Shown piece after piece: positions 44,977 through 58,700 of a stretch of 64,000 nt of DNA (position 1 is the first letter of the stretch; the number at the start of each line of letters is the position of its first letter). A model generated the notes under the pieces. That model was not told the DNA's origin and did no database searches. It saw only the letters and a list, made by a program, of their open reading frames with translations. The stretch spans positions 1,180,501 to 1,244,500 of the forward strand of contig LSRY02000005.1 of assembly GCA_001643675.2 (NCBI GenBank), written 5' to 3'. This DNA is from Monocercomonoides exilis. Its lineage: Eukaryota; Preaxostyla; Oxymonadida; Polymastigidae. The position numbers and the translations under genes were made by a program.

Positions 44977-47900
44977 TCAAGCTGAATGAAGATTCTTTTG
45001 AGAAGGTGGGAAATGCATGAACTTCCAGCCTTTGTTGATTTTCTTTGCCAGCTTGTCTCTGTGTGTGGGGAAGAATTCTCGTCTGATGCTAAAATAGAAA
45101 TAGAAAAAGGAAACGGAAAAGAAAAGAAAAGATTTTGAAAAGAAGAAGAATATAAAAAAAGCAGCAATACAAGAAATAGATAAAAAAGAGGAGGAGGAGG
45201 AAGAAGAAAAAGAGAATTTATTAAAGAGTGTGAATAATAAAAGATGAATGAAGTCCAAAATTCCAAAGATAAGCAAACAATGATCCCAGAAGGAGCGGCA
45301 CAAACGTGACTGTGCAGATGGCGATCATCGACAGCCAGTACGTGCCAGAGGCAAACGAGTGGAAGAAAGAGAAGTAATAATCGGGCGCCAGCCAGCGCCA
45401 GACGTTGATGATGATCATTGCCAAGTAGTACAGCAGATACGAGCAGTAGTTCACGATGTGAGTCAGAACATGCCAGAAATGTGTTGTCCATCCTTCCACA
45501 AGCGCAACCGTGGTTAAGCAGGCCGTCGCCAGGTATGTGTCAAACACAGGGAGCCCGCTGGCCTTCGCACCGTATGTGATGTCGCCTTCTTGGAAGAAGA
45601 GGTAGGTGAGGAAGAAGATGACTAAGGAGTGCAAGGAGGGAGGGTGGAGAAAGGAAGAAATGAAGAAAGATACAATAAAAAGGTGAAAATGAGAAATAAA
45701 ACAATAATGAAAAGAGAATATTGATTTGAAAATTAGTAAAAAAAAATGAAAGATATTGCGAAGTTAAAAAAGAAGCAATGTCCAAATGAAAATTTCTTTT
45801 ACCAATTAAATAAAATATACATAGAAAACCGTTTTCAACCTAATAAAAATGAACTCTCTCAACACATCTTCTTCTCTTTCTTTCTTCTCCTTCCCTCATT
45901 CCAACATACTGCACCCATGAGCAATCCCCATAAAACCCCAAAACAGCAGGCGGGGCAGCGATAGCTCCTTCACGCGCCTCTCCTCCGCATACATCTTCGT
46001 GTCCTTCTCTAACACCCAGTCAGGCAAATCTTTGTCAAGAATCGCCACAAACAGGATTGGCAGAGAGGTGAAGACGAGGTTGTAGAAAGTGCCGAACCAG
46101 TCGTTGTAGCAGATCTGAAGAGAGAAACCGCAGAAGATCTGGAAGAGGAAGAGGATGGTGGTGAAGACGATGTTTTTGTAGAGGGAGTATTTGATGATGG
46201 TGGAGAGACGGTAGGCGCAGTGGTGTCCATGCACCGTCATCAGGCGGCGGAGAAACCTGGTGGAAGAGAGAGAGAGAGAGAATGAGAGAAAGAGAGAAAG
46301 AAATTGTTAGGTTGAATGCAATGGATGAGATAAATAAAGACAAATAATTGTGGAATTGAATAAAAAAATAATATGCATTTGAGTTTTAGAAAGGAAAGCA
46401 GTTTAAAAAAAATACTTTTTCTTCAGAAAAAAGGAGAATTCCGCAAAAAAACAAAAATATTGCTGTTCTCTTTTAATTCTTTCACTTTCCCATCTTTTTT
46501 ATTCCCCCAAACCTGAATTCTGAGATAGAGTAATCTGCATTCTGTGAAGCGTGCAGCCCTTCCAATCCTCTTATGCCCACACCCACATTGGCCTCCTGAA
46601 TCATAGACACATCATTAGCACCATCACCCACAGCCAAAGTGACTGACTTCTTCTTCGACTTCACCATACGCACAACAAGCGCCTGAATAACAGTAATAAT
46701 TATGATTATAATGAAAATAATGAAAATGAAAAAATAAACTCAATATGAGAATTAGAAAAGATTTCGAAAAAAGAAAAGAATTATAAAAGAAAAGAATACA
46801 AATGAAAACAACAATTCCTTAATAATAATGAATAAAGAACAACATTTTTTTTTTGTTTTTTTGTTTGTTTTATCAAAAATATTTCACATCACAAAACACA
46901 CTTTTTGCATCGGAGCAATTCTGCAGCAGACGACGCCGTGACACACGTCAGCCAGCTGGAAGAAGAGATCAATCAGCTTTTCTGAGCTCAGCACAACATT
47001 CAAACAAAAGCCATCAATTATCAGTGCACATCCTGAATGCTCCTTTTCTGATGCCTCTTTTCTGCTTCTCCTTTTCCCGCCTTCTAGTTCGTCTTCATTA
47101 TCACCTACTTCTTCTTCTTCTCCTAACCTTTCCATTTCAATTGTCTTTTCTTTGTCTCCCTTTCTTCTCTTTCTGTTCATTTCTTTTGCTTTAACTTTTT
47201 CCTTTGCTTTTTGCTTTGCATCACGCCGCCCTGCAAAATGCCGAGCTATCATTTCCTTTAGCATCATCTCCATCGCCTCCATCGTCCTTCTTTCCGACGG
47301 CTTAATCTTCTGCTTCCCATCTTTTTCTCCATCTTTTTCTTGGCTTTTCTTTTCTTTCTCACTCGAATCAGACGCTGCTGGATTGTGTGTTGAAACTTTA
47401 TCTTCCAATATTCCTTTGTTCGCTTCTTCAAATTCTTTCAGTTGTTCTCTTGTCAAAAAGAGTGTTTCGTTATCTCTCTTCAACAGCCTGCATGTGAATG
47501 CAACATTCACTGCTGTGTCAACTTTGTCGCCAGTTAGAATCCAGATGCGAATACCACACTGAAAAAAAGATAAAATAAATTAACAATATTAAAAGGTAAT
47601 TCATAAAAAATGATGGAGTCAAAAAAAGTCCATATTAGAGAAAATAATTCATAAATAAAGTAAAATAGAATAAAATTAAGAGTTTATAAACACAATATCG
47701 CATCATTCAATAAAAACAACCAAAAATCAACACACATCAATAAAGAACTCAATCGTCTCCCCGCACTGGTCCTGCAGCTTGTCCTCCACCCCTGTGCACC
47801 CAATCAGATCATAGTCCTTCTCAATCAGCTTAAACGCCGCCTCGATTTTCTCCTCTCTCCCTTCAATCGCTCGTTCGGCCTCTGTATAAGCTGCCTTCCA

Positions 47901-50900
47901 CTCAGAATACACAGAGTCGCTGAGCAGGCGTGTGCAGAGCACCAATGTGCGGAAGCCCTGGCTGGACAGCAAATCAAGCGAGTCGTGGATGCGGTTCATC
48001 GTCGGATGCAGCTTCGTTAGCTCATCACTATTATTATTGCTATTATTATTATCATTACTGCTATTGCTACTGCTCCTATCATTCCCCTTTTCTCTCCCTT
48101 CTCCTCTCTCACTCAGCTCCCTCCCGCTGTACTCGTCCTGCAGCAGCTGCGTCCCCCTTCTCCTCTTCATCTGCTGCTTAATCCTCTCTCTCGCTGCCTC
48201 CACTGCCTTGTTCTCTCGGCACATCGGCAGCAGCGTCGAGTCTGCTCCCTTTGAGTATACTCTGATGCTTCCATCAGCCATCTGCACCACCACCGCCATC
48301 CTTCTCCGCGCTGACGTGAACGGAAGCTGCCCAAGAATCGTAAAGCGCACCAGCCTGCCTTCATTCGAGATGTCCAGATGCTTCGGCGTGCGGTTTGCAA
48401 ACGCTGCCCCGTGTGACTGCAGAAGCGTCAAAAAGGCTAAGTCATCGGGTGAGGTTGACTGGTACTTGAATTCTGACTCGAGGAGTGAGCCGATCGAGAA
48501 CTGGGTGGAAGGAGCAGAGGTGCCTGTGGCTAAGGAAGACAAAGAAGACAAAGAGGCAGGGGTGGAGAAGCGGGCGAGGCGAGTCAGGTCTTGCGAGACG
48601 AAGAGCTGGGTGGACATGGAAGACATGGGAGTGGAAGAAGAAGAAGAAGAAGAAGAAGATGATGATGATGATGAAAGAGGAGAAGTACTTTGCATGTCTG
48701 AACTGTTGTTCAGTCCATCTGGACTGACATTCTGCAGAAGTGCAGCTGATGATTGTGATGGCGATGGTGAAGGTGAAGGCGATGACTGCTGTTCTGTTGC
48801 ATTTGAGCGATCTGTCTGATTTCTGACAGAAGAATCGAGTGGGATGAAAGGTGTGCTTTCGGAAGAAGACAAAGAGGATGTGGAGGATGTGGAGGAAGAG
48901 GCAGAAATAGAAGAAGAAGAAGAAGAAGAAGAAGAAGAATTCACTTGTTGTTCTGAAGGAACTTTGTCGCTTTGCTCAGTGCTGTTTGAAACAGCAGCGG
49001 TCTGATGCACTTCGGCTGTGGAGGCACTCATTATGAGAGGAGAGGAAGAGAATGTGTTTGAAGGGGATTGAGAAGTGGTGGGTGATGAATAAGAAGAAGA
49101 AGAGGAAGAATAAGAGGAGGAAGAAGAAGAAGGAGATGATGACAAATTAGCTTTTTGGTTGTGCTTATGCATCTTCCTATTCCTTTTATCTCTTGCTTTA
49201 AACTTATTGAACAACTTAGTTGTTATTCCTTCTCCTTCCTCCTTCATCTTCTTTCTTTTCGCCTCTTCCTCTTCTTTCTCTCTCTTTCTGTCTCTCACAT
49301 CAGCCACAGCGTCATGGCAGAGAAGAAGGCAGTTGACAAAGTGCTGTGCATAAAATGACCACAAAGGTGAGTCCACATCAACATTGATGATGGATTTGTT
49401 ATTGCCTTGGGAATCAGTATTGTTGTTGGAGGAAGAGAGGGAGGAGGAAGAGGAAGAAGAGGAAGAGGAAGAAGAAGAGGAAGAGGAAGAAGAAGAGGAA
49501 GAAATAGAAGAAGAAGCAGAAGAAGATGGATTTGTAAGTCCATCATCCAAAGGAGAAGGTGAAGGAGAAGGAGGTGGAGAAGGAGAAGGAGGGGGAGGCG
49601 GAGAAGGAAGTTGTTCAGGCGCTTCAATGTCTGCAGCAGACGTTGGAGAAGGCAACCTTCCCGTGACAAGGGCATACCACGCACTGAACTCTGAAGAAGG
49701 AGAAGGAGAAGGAGAAGAGGAATAAGAAAGAGAAGAAGAAGAAGAAGAGGAGGAGGAGGAGGAGGAAACAGAAGAAGCAGAAGAGAAGGAGACGGAGCCA
49801 GCTGTGGAAGAAGCGATGACAGGCGAGCCAGCAGGTGAGATTGGCGGGGCGATGAGGGGGAGAACTGGAGTGAAGGAAGTAGAAGCAGCTGAGTTGACAC
49901 TGGCTGACTCGTCCAGGGCAAAAGAGGCCGGCGAAAGAGGAGAAGGAGAAGGAGAAGAGGTGATTGTGCTGGTTTTCGAAGGAGAAGTCAGAAAACTCTC
50001 AAGAAAGGCATTCATGTCGAGTGCATCGTCCATCTTCAAGCTGCCAATCTTCATCAGCACAGATGACACGGAATCTGATCGCTCCATTTGATTTTCTTTT
50101 TCTTTGGATTTTTCTTTTTCTTTTCCCTTTCCCTTTCCCTTTTCTCCTTCTTTCTCTCTCTCTTTCTCCCTCTCTTTCTCCTTCTTCTGCATTTTCTCCT
50201 CCTCTGTCACCACTTTCAGCAGGCAGTCGCCCAACCCTGCTGCTGTAAACACCATCTTGTTCTGTGTGAGCGTCCCTGTCTTGTCTGTCAGAATGTGCTC
50301 AACAAGACCCAGCTCTTCATTCAGCAGCGACGTGCGACACACAAGCTTCCCTTCCACTTCTATTTCTTCTTCTCCTTCTTCGCTTGCTCCTCCTCCTCCT
50401 CTTCCTTCTTTTTCTTCTTTCTCTTCTTTCTCTTCTCTTTCTTCTTTTCCTTCTCCTTTTGAATTGAGAATTACAGAAGATGAGCGTTCTTCATTTCCAC
50501 TTTCATTCACAGGAGATGAAACATCTGCCTCGCCCGGCTGTTGCTTCCTCTTCTTCTCCTCCTCCTCATCCTCATCATTATTGTTCTGCTTTATCATCGT
50601 TGTTGTTGTTATTGCTGTCATTGAATTCTTCTTCTTCTTCAACATTTTCCTCTTCTTCAGCCACATGTGCTCGTCCGCCTCCAGAAACATCACCTGAAAC
50701 AGGCGAGAGATTTCGATGGAGACAAACAGGGAGATTGGGATGAGGTATGAATAGAGCACAAATGCCCCAGCAATACGCTGCAGGGCAGATAAAGTGGTGA
50801 AGGAGGCAGCGCCCAGGAAGAGATATGGATGGGATGTGGAGAAGTTTTTCTGGTGGTGGGGGTGGAGTAATTTTGGAGTTGGAGTTGGAGTTGGAGTTGG

Positions 50901-52638
50901 AGTTGGAGTTGGAGTTGGAGTTGTTGAGGATTGAAGATTGAAGATTGTGAGAAGGATGCGATTGATGATGTTAATGATGATGATTATTATGATGATGGTT
51001 GTTGTATGGTTCAAATGTGAAATAGAAGGAGAGAGGAGAAAAAAAGAATAGTTGCATTGAATAAACAGAAACAAGCAGTTTTATAATTAATAATTACAGA
51101 AAGATTGAGCAAACAAAAGAATAAACACAAAAACAAAAGATAATTCAAAAAACATATAAACAAAAAAAAAAAAAAAATATCCACTTTCAACAAACCAAAT
51201 CCTCACTTCTCTGTAAACTAATTTCCATACCTCAATCACAGTCTGCACCACCCCATGAACAACGACAATCACAATGTTCAGCAGAAACAGCACGCCAACG
51301 ATGTAGTTCAGCCTCTTTTCAAGCGTCGACATCTTCCCTGCTTTCTTCTGCGTGTCAACCATATTCTGCATCATCTTCGTGTCTCGTCCTGTGTACACCA
51401 CTACCCCTACAATACACCCCGTCCCTGCTCTTTTCCTCCTCTTCTGCCTCTTCAGCACATTTTCTCCTTTCTTCTCCCCACCCCCCAGCATCGCCTCCAT
51501 CTCCTCCTCTTCGCTCAGCTCGTCCTCGCCGCCAGACCCAACCCCGCCAACACGGCTGCCCCTCAGTACGAATTGTGTGGGGCTAACAGATTGCACCAGA
51601 TCTTCCTTTGTCAAGATGCCCTCTGCCGGCTCCTCGTCCAGCTGCTCAAACTCGACACGCCCTGCAAACTGGTCCAGGTGGCGGTTCGGCTGCTCGCAGA
51701 TGATTGTACCCTGCCAGTGCTTCAGAACGGAGGAAAAATACTTCTCTTCAACAGTCTCATCGTCGATATCTTCATTTTGTTGGCCATCTTCAGAATTGGC
51801 TCGATTTGCATCAACTTGATACGAAATTTCGGTGGAGAGGGTTGACATATTGGTTGTCTTTTCGCTTTCAATCGTGCTAATATCAGAAAATAGATCTGTT
51901 GTAAATTTTACAACAAGCAGAAACAGTGAAAAATTAAAAAAGCAATTAAGAAATGTTTCTTTAATACCTAATCGACGTTTTGTAAATGGAAGAGGCATTT
52001 TGATCTTTAAATTTGTCTCACCATCAAGATTCATTGTATTAATGTATCCTATTCCATCTGAAGATGTTGAGTTTAACATTATAAAATCTGCAGGAACTTC
52101 TTCAGTCCTATAAATATTCAAAAATTATTTTGTGCGTTTTTGAATTTTTCTGAAAAAAAAGCACAAATCAAACCTTTTCACAAATATGAAATCTCCAACA
52201 TGAATGTCTTTCGACTTTATACTCCGAAATCGCCCATCTCTAAATACACGAACCTGCTTTGCATTTGTTTCGTTATCTGTTTTGTGCCTTTTGTAGTCTT
52301 CATAAATATCCTTTAGTGCAGTAACAACAACAATAAAAACAAGTGGCGCAATGGATGATCCTGGAGAAAATATATCCATTCCGGGACTGTTCAAAACAAC
52401 AATAAAAATCTTTAAATTTTAAAAAGTTTAATTCAAAATTGGCACACAGAAGGTTTACAATCATAACAGCCAAAAAATAAATGTTTGAAATATGTCGAAA
52501 TTGTTCAAACAAATTTTTTGGTACAAAATTCCACCATGTGTATTTTGAAGTTCTGATTTCGTTATTTTTAAATAAGTGCTCGTTTTGAGCATTATTTATT
52601 TTAAAATACCGATCTTCATGCTCTTGCTGTTTTTTCAT
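44977..52638 (-). CDS. P4-type ATPase, phospholipid flippase
   Basis: Ten exons: 52638-52448, 52386-52174, 52107-51968, 51895-51231, 50849-47736, 47558-46902, 46682-46513, 46256-45910, 45621-45279 and 45088-44977. All phases agree; 1,983 residues against a usual 1,100-1,300. P4 signatures in order: the N-terminal [17 protein letters not shown], actuator [22 protein letters not shown], the TM4 motif [11 protein letters not shown], phosphorylation site [11 protein letters not shown], nucleotide-domain [20 protein letters not shown], and [19 protein letters not shown], then the C-terminal membrane helices. It would flip aminophospholipids to the cytosolic leaflet, normally with a CDC50 partner. 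The extra length is two kinds of low-complexity insert: Glu/Lys-rich before and after the phosphorylation motif, and long Ser runs in the nucleotide-binding domain (48.6-50.1 kb), plus a Lys/Glu insert at 47.05-47.4 kb. Intron 3 (51967-51896) is 72 nt with no stop. Exon 5's acceptor (50850) is the least certain. Confidence 0.92.
49441..49524 (-). repeat. poly-serine tract in the flippase
   Basis: A run of GAA/GAG triplets on the plus strand reads as Ser (TCC/TCT) on the coding strand, near 22 residues. It lies within the nucleotide-binding domain. Similar shorter tracts are at about 48640-48676, 48905-48942 and 49727-49770. Confidence 0.85.
50875..50924 (-). repeat. hexanucleotide (GGAGTT)n repeat in flippase intron 4
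   Basis: About eight near-perfect GGAGTT units (AACTCC on the transcribed strand) lie about 25 bp upstream of the proposed 3' splice site of exon 5, in the longest intron of the gene. Confidence 0.85.
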
Positions 52639-52733
52639 CTTTAAGATATCGTTAAATAAAGACTTATACAGGTTCTAAAGTAAAAAAACAGCGCTTAATT
52701 ATTGATCTGCAACCTATTTTATAATTTCAATCA
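52639..52733. promoter_or_regulatory. 95-bp bidirectional promoter region
   Basis: Only 95 bp separate the start codons of the flippase (-) and the SPT3-like gene (+). It is AT-rich. Both genes must be initiated from here unless one has a longer 5' leader overlapping the other. No specific motif could be identified. Confidence 0.5.
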
Positions 52734-55700
52734 ATGGAAAAATCAAATTTTCCTGCTTTTTTATCACCAATTCCATTGATAGAAGACAATGTGATAGCAG
52801 AAAAATTATATCCTCATAAGCAAATTGCGCAGATTATGTTTTCTTTTGGTGATAATATCAAATCATGCATCACGACTGTTGCTTTAATGAGCAAATATCT
52901 TCAACTTTTCCTTATATCAATTGTTTGACATTAATTAGTTTCTAACATGCTATGCACTATGCTTTGCTTTCAATTATTTTATTTTGCTTCAGATTGAAAA
53001 GTGCAATCAGATTAATTATGATAGCAATAGTCAATGTCCAATATCTACAGATGTTTGAATTTGTACTTGCATTATTTTTGTTCATTCAACATGATTCTTA
53101 TTTTTAAAGACACTTATGATATTGTTTAGATCGAATCCCATCAAAGTACACAGAATAAGAGAGTTTTTAGCTTGGATGGAATATGAAGCTATGACAGCTA
53201 AGCAACAGTCACTTCCTCAAAAGCAAGATGGCCAGCTCTTACGAGAGATCAAAGTTGAAAATGCTGATTTTGACAAAGTTGATGGACTTGTTGCCATCGA
53301 AAGCGAGGCGACAACGTTTGAATCAAAACAAAAAGCTGTTTCGCTCAGATCTGCAACAATCGGACTCGACCTGGCCACTTCACTAAGAGTTGCGCTGCTG
53401 CCATCAGGAGACACAAATTTAAATGCAAATGAAACGCAAATAACAACTCTATCACCTCATTCTCAAATTTCATTATGTGGCGAAGGTTCATTTTCTCCAT
53501 TTCTGAATACTTTCAGAGGACCTTTCAATCATTTGATGTCGCCTGTCATTGAGTCGATAACCCGATCAATGACACGTGTTGAGTACACTTTTTTCTCTCA
53601 TTCGAGAGAAGCCTCATTCACTCAGCACCGCCGAGCTCAGTTTATGACATGGATTTTTTCAGCCACAAATATGCCAACATCTTTCCGTACAGAAGCTAAG
53701 ACGTCGATGGTTATTCCCACAAATTCTGGTAAAAGAGGGAGCACTGCCTCAGGAAGAGATGTTGTTGTTGATGATGATGATCATGAAGGAAACTGGGACG
53801 AAAGCAGAGAAGATAGCACTGACATGGAAGATGAGCAAGGGGAGAATGATGAAGAAGCAGAGGAAGATGAAGAATGGTACTCGATCGGTATGAACACCAG
53901 CAAGAAAAAGAAGAAGAAAAAGAAAAAAACAGGACAGACAAAGGGCAGCGCTTCTCATTTGACTCAGTCTTCCTCTCTAAATTCTTATTCTTCAGCCAAA
54001 AACAAGCGGAAAAACACAGTTTTGCCTATCACTTATGATGCTGTTGATGTTTTGGGCTATTTAGGATGGGAATTTGTTGGGCTTTTGACTGTTGCCGCGC
54101 TGCAGGTGAAGAAAGAGTGGGAAGAGAAGCATCGAATGGGGTGTCGGCCTGCTAAATTTGGCAATCTGCGCCAAAAACCAGCATCTCTACAGATTTCTAG
54201 TGCAAAAAATTCAGCAAATCCAATCACAAAAAATATTCCTGCTACTTCTCTGTTATCTTTCCAGTCGTGGAAATGCGGAAAGCAGCTGAATTTTGTTGTC
54301 AAATCCAAAAGCGACACAAAAAAGAGCAGACGCAGGCAGAATTCCAAAGCAAGCGACGAAAGCGGGAAGAGGAAAACGAGCAAAGCAGCAAACACATCAA
54401 AACCGAAAAATGATTCCGATAAGATTGAGTATGATGATGATGGTGATGACGATGATGATGCTCCGTCTTCTGAAGAGAAGAGCAGCTCAACTTCGTCTTC
54501 TGAATCGCTCGACTCGCTTTCAACAAAACCAAACGCCAAAAAGAAGACAGCTGGAAAGCTAGGACCGAAGACGAATGCTGACAGGCTGACAACAAAATGG
54601 TACTATCCAATCATCGCCAGCGACAGAAAAGCACAGCGCGACCAGGCGATGGCTGGGTTTCCTGAGTCCGCAAGCTCGCAGCGCAGCTCAACGTCGTATG
54701 TTTCATCGTCTCCGGCAATCACATTCATCATGTCTGATGTGCCGAATAGGCCGATGCCTCAGATGCCTTTGGTTGTATCACCAAGCGTTCCTTATGCAAC
54801 AATCGTCACTTCACCATCATCATCGCCTTCATCTTCAATTACATTACCATCATCATTGCCACAACAACAGTCAACTCCAATATCCTCATCAGCAGCAGCA
54901 TCGATTATTTCTCCATTTCCTTCTCCATCTCCACCTTCTTCTTCAGCTTCAGCTTCAAACTCATATACAAATTCACCTTCACCTTTATCCTCTGCTTCAT
55001 CTTCTGCTTTGACTCCCCCTTCTTCTTCACCCTCTCCTTCAGCTTCCACTTCAAATTCAGCATTGCCATCACATTCACAAAATCCATCCTCACCATCATT
55101 ACCTCATTCCACTTTCTCCTCTTTCTCTTCTATTTCTCCTTCGTCTCCTTCTCCTTCTTCCACTTCTTCTCCTTCTTCTCCTTCCTTGCCACTTGTTTCT
55201 CCCACTTCTCCTTCCATTCCTTTTCAACAATTTTTGCCTAACTCTCAGATGCCATTTCAACAGCAGTCCATTATAAGCACAAATTCCACTCAAAACAATG
55301 CAATGAATGCTTCTCCAACTGTCTTGTCGGCTGCATTCAGCACTTTCCCAAACAAAATGCAGTTTGACACTCAACGTTTCATGACAGCTGCTCAAAATAA
55401 GGGTTCTGCTCTTCCACAAGCTTTTATGGTGAATTCTGCTCAGATTCGTCCTGTTAATAGCACTTCAATGAATTCTTCACTTTGTCCTTCGACAAACATG
55501 ATGATTAGCACTTCGTCTGTATCTTCTAATTCATTGATTTTTCCTTCTTCTTCTTCTTCTTCCACTTCAGCTTCTTCTTCTATCACTGCACCCGCCTCAG
55601 CTATCTTCTCAACCTCCTCTTCCAATTCATCCATTTCTTCTTCTTCTTCTTCTTCTTCTTCTTCTTCTTCTTCTTCTTCTTCTTCTTCTTCTTCTTCTTC

Positions 55701-58700
55701 TTCTTCTTCTTCTTCTTCTTCTTCTTCTTCTTCTTCTTCTCTAAATACTTCTTGTTCTTTACTTCCAACAACTTCAACCCCTCATAACAACATGAGCAAC
55801 AATCGCATATTAATGTCTTCTCCTTCTCCTTCTTCTCCTTCTTTTATTTCTTCCACTTCAATGAATAATTCTTCTTCATCTTCTTTTCATCCTCCCCGTC
55901 TTCCATTGCAAGCATATCCTCTTATTCAAAATATTCCTTCTTCTTCTTCCTCTCCTTCCTCCTCTTCCTCCTCTTCCTCTCCTTCCTCTTCACCTTCTTC
56001 TCCTTCCTCTACTTCACATTCATTAACTTCTTCTTCAATCTCAACTGCATCTTCTTCTTCTGCTGCTGCTGCTTCTTATAACAACAGAAACACCAACAAT
56101 ACAAGCAATTCATGCTCCAACTTCAATGCTAATTCCATTTCTCCTTCCTCTTCATATTCCTCTTCCTCTGTTAATTCATCTACGTCTTCTGCTTCTTCAC
56201 CTTCCTCTGTATTTTCCCCTTCTCCTTCCACTTCAAAATCTTCCATTTCCCCAGCTTATAACAATTCAAAACCTCTTTCTCCTTCTTTAACTTCTTCAAA
56301 CACTTCACGACTAACCAACATTTCAAATCCAACAAACCAAATCATTTCTTCATCTCCTTGTTCTCCTTCTCTTCCATCTAATTTTTCAGGTCATTCTCCT
56401 TCTTCTCCTTCATTTCCATCCAATTCTTCAAATTTATCTAATTCTTCAAATTCTTCTTCTTCACTTCCACCAGCGTCTTCTTCAACAATTCCAGTCAATC
56501 CTACTCTCATCACCATCGTTTCCTCATCTGCTACTAAGTCCACTTTCCCTTTCCCTCGCCAGTCTCAGTTCATAAAACCTTCGCAAACCGCTCTTTCTCC
56601 TCTGAATTCCACTCTTAACCAGCCAAACCAACCAAATCCACCAAATTCTCCAAACCAACCAAGCCAGTCTAACCAGCCTAACAAACCAAACAAACAAAAT
56701 CAGCCAAATCAGCAAAATCAGTCAAAACAGGCTGCTCCTCTGTCAAATGCAACAACGCCTTTATCCATTTCTCAGTCTCATTCGTTGTCTCAGCCCAACT
56801 CTCCTTCTCAAACTAATCCGCCTTTGACTCAAAAGAAGCCACCGAGCCGCAGATACCCCATCTTCTGCCCCATCACCTATGAAGCGGAAACCCCGACTTT
56901 CAAACCGCCTCCAAAGGCCAAATCACTTCAGTCGCTTCGCCTTCCCGTTTACACTTCCAATTCTGTTGCCATCCAATCGCCTGTTGCAAAGCGTGCCACT
57001 CGAACAAGACGTGTTTTTTCAAAAGCTGAACAGTATTCGCCTTTCTTGTCTTCCATGCCCTTTCCGGAGTCCCCAGTTGCTTCTCCTCTTTCGCCCTCAA
57101 TGATGGCTTCTCCTTTATCTCCATCAATGATTTCTTCTCCTTTCTCGCCGTATTTCTCCTCTTTGCCTGCTTCGCCCACTTCGCCTATGTCGCCACTGCT
57201 TTCTCCTTTTCTCTCGACCACTCCTTCTCCTTCGCTTTCTCTTACTCCTCCGCCCATGTCTTCTGCTTCTGGTTCAACTTCTGCTTCTACTTCGCCTTTC
57301 TTGTCACCCACACCCACACCATCGAAGTCATTATCATTGACACCTTCATTGGCATCGTCTTCATTTCAGCAAATTCAGTCTCAATTTCATTCTCAGCTTC
57401 AATTTCATTCACGTCCTACATCTCCATCTCAACCATCCAAACCTTCTTTATCCCCTTCACCTACACAACCTCGATCATCATCACCTTCTTCGTCGCAAGT
57501 TCCATCTCAGTCTCTTTCACCTTCATTTCAGATGCCCTTATCTCCGTCTCTTTCTTTATCACGCTCACACTCATTCACTCAATCACAATCACAAACAAAA
57601 TCACAGCCTCGCTCACCTTCATTGTCTCCGATACCATCTCAAACATCTGCTTCTTCTGCTTCATCTGCTTCATCTTCTTCTCCTTCTTTACCATCATTGC
57701 CAGCAGCATCAACATCACGACCATTATCACCTTCGCAGCCTTCTTCATCATTGCATTCGTTGTCTCCCTCTCTCTCTCCACCTCCATCTCAGCCTCAACA
57801 TCAACCTCAGCCTCAGCCTCAATCTTCATCACAGCTCCAATCACCTCAAATGCTGACTTCAAATCCCTCAATGTTATCAATGCCATCGATGCAATCAGTA
57901 CAATCAATGCAATCTGTTCTATCAGTTCAATCGGTTCAACCAATGCAGTCAATGCAGTCAGTGCAATCAGTGCAATCTGTGCAACCAATGCCACTTTCCA
58001 TTACAAGAGCACCTCCATCATTGTTAGCATCGCCAGCGTCTATGACTCCCTTTCCATCTCTTCAGCACTATCCGCTTCATGTTCCAAGTGTGAGTGCGCA
58101 TCCTTCTTCTTTGTCCGAAGATCTTCATCTTCCTTATATTCGTGTGCCTTCCTCGCGATGCCCGCCGCGCACCATTCCGCTTTCCTCGCTGGCAACAGCT
58201 GTGTTTGCAGCGCCAATAATGCGAAGAATCACATTCCACGTCCAACTGGATTGCCTTTCTCCGTTTTCATTGAATTATTCTTCTTCTGCTGCTGCTGCTC
58301 GATGTGGGTTTTCTCAGAATTCACTGGAAAATGACAGCATTCTCGAAGCCATCATTCTTTCTTCTAAAAACAGATCAGGAGAAAAAAGAATGAAAATGAC
58401 AGGAAGCGAAAAAAGGCCAATGGATCAAGCAACGTTGAAGACAGTGTTCAGCATCTTTTCCACAAACCCAATTAATTCAATGCGATTTATACTTCTCAGC
58501 AAAAATGCCGAGGATTTATTCACAAATACAAAGTCTTCATCTCCTTTCTCATTTCAGAAGACACGGGAAAATGTGCTGAAGAGGAGGTTTAAAATACCAA
58601 AGGAGTTTGTGATGGCGTTCAGTGAATTAGAAAGTGTTAGCTATGAAAAAGAAGACAGTATAAACGAGATAGAACAAGTCAAAGAAGAAAGCATCAGCAG

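Noticed and set aside
47932-48819. 295-residue plus-strand open frame
   Set aside because: It is antisense to the flippase nucleotide-binding exon, which carries KGADSTLL and the TSPDDLAF block. The plus frame is only Ser/Leu/Glu low complexity.
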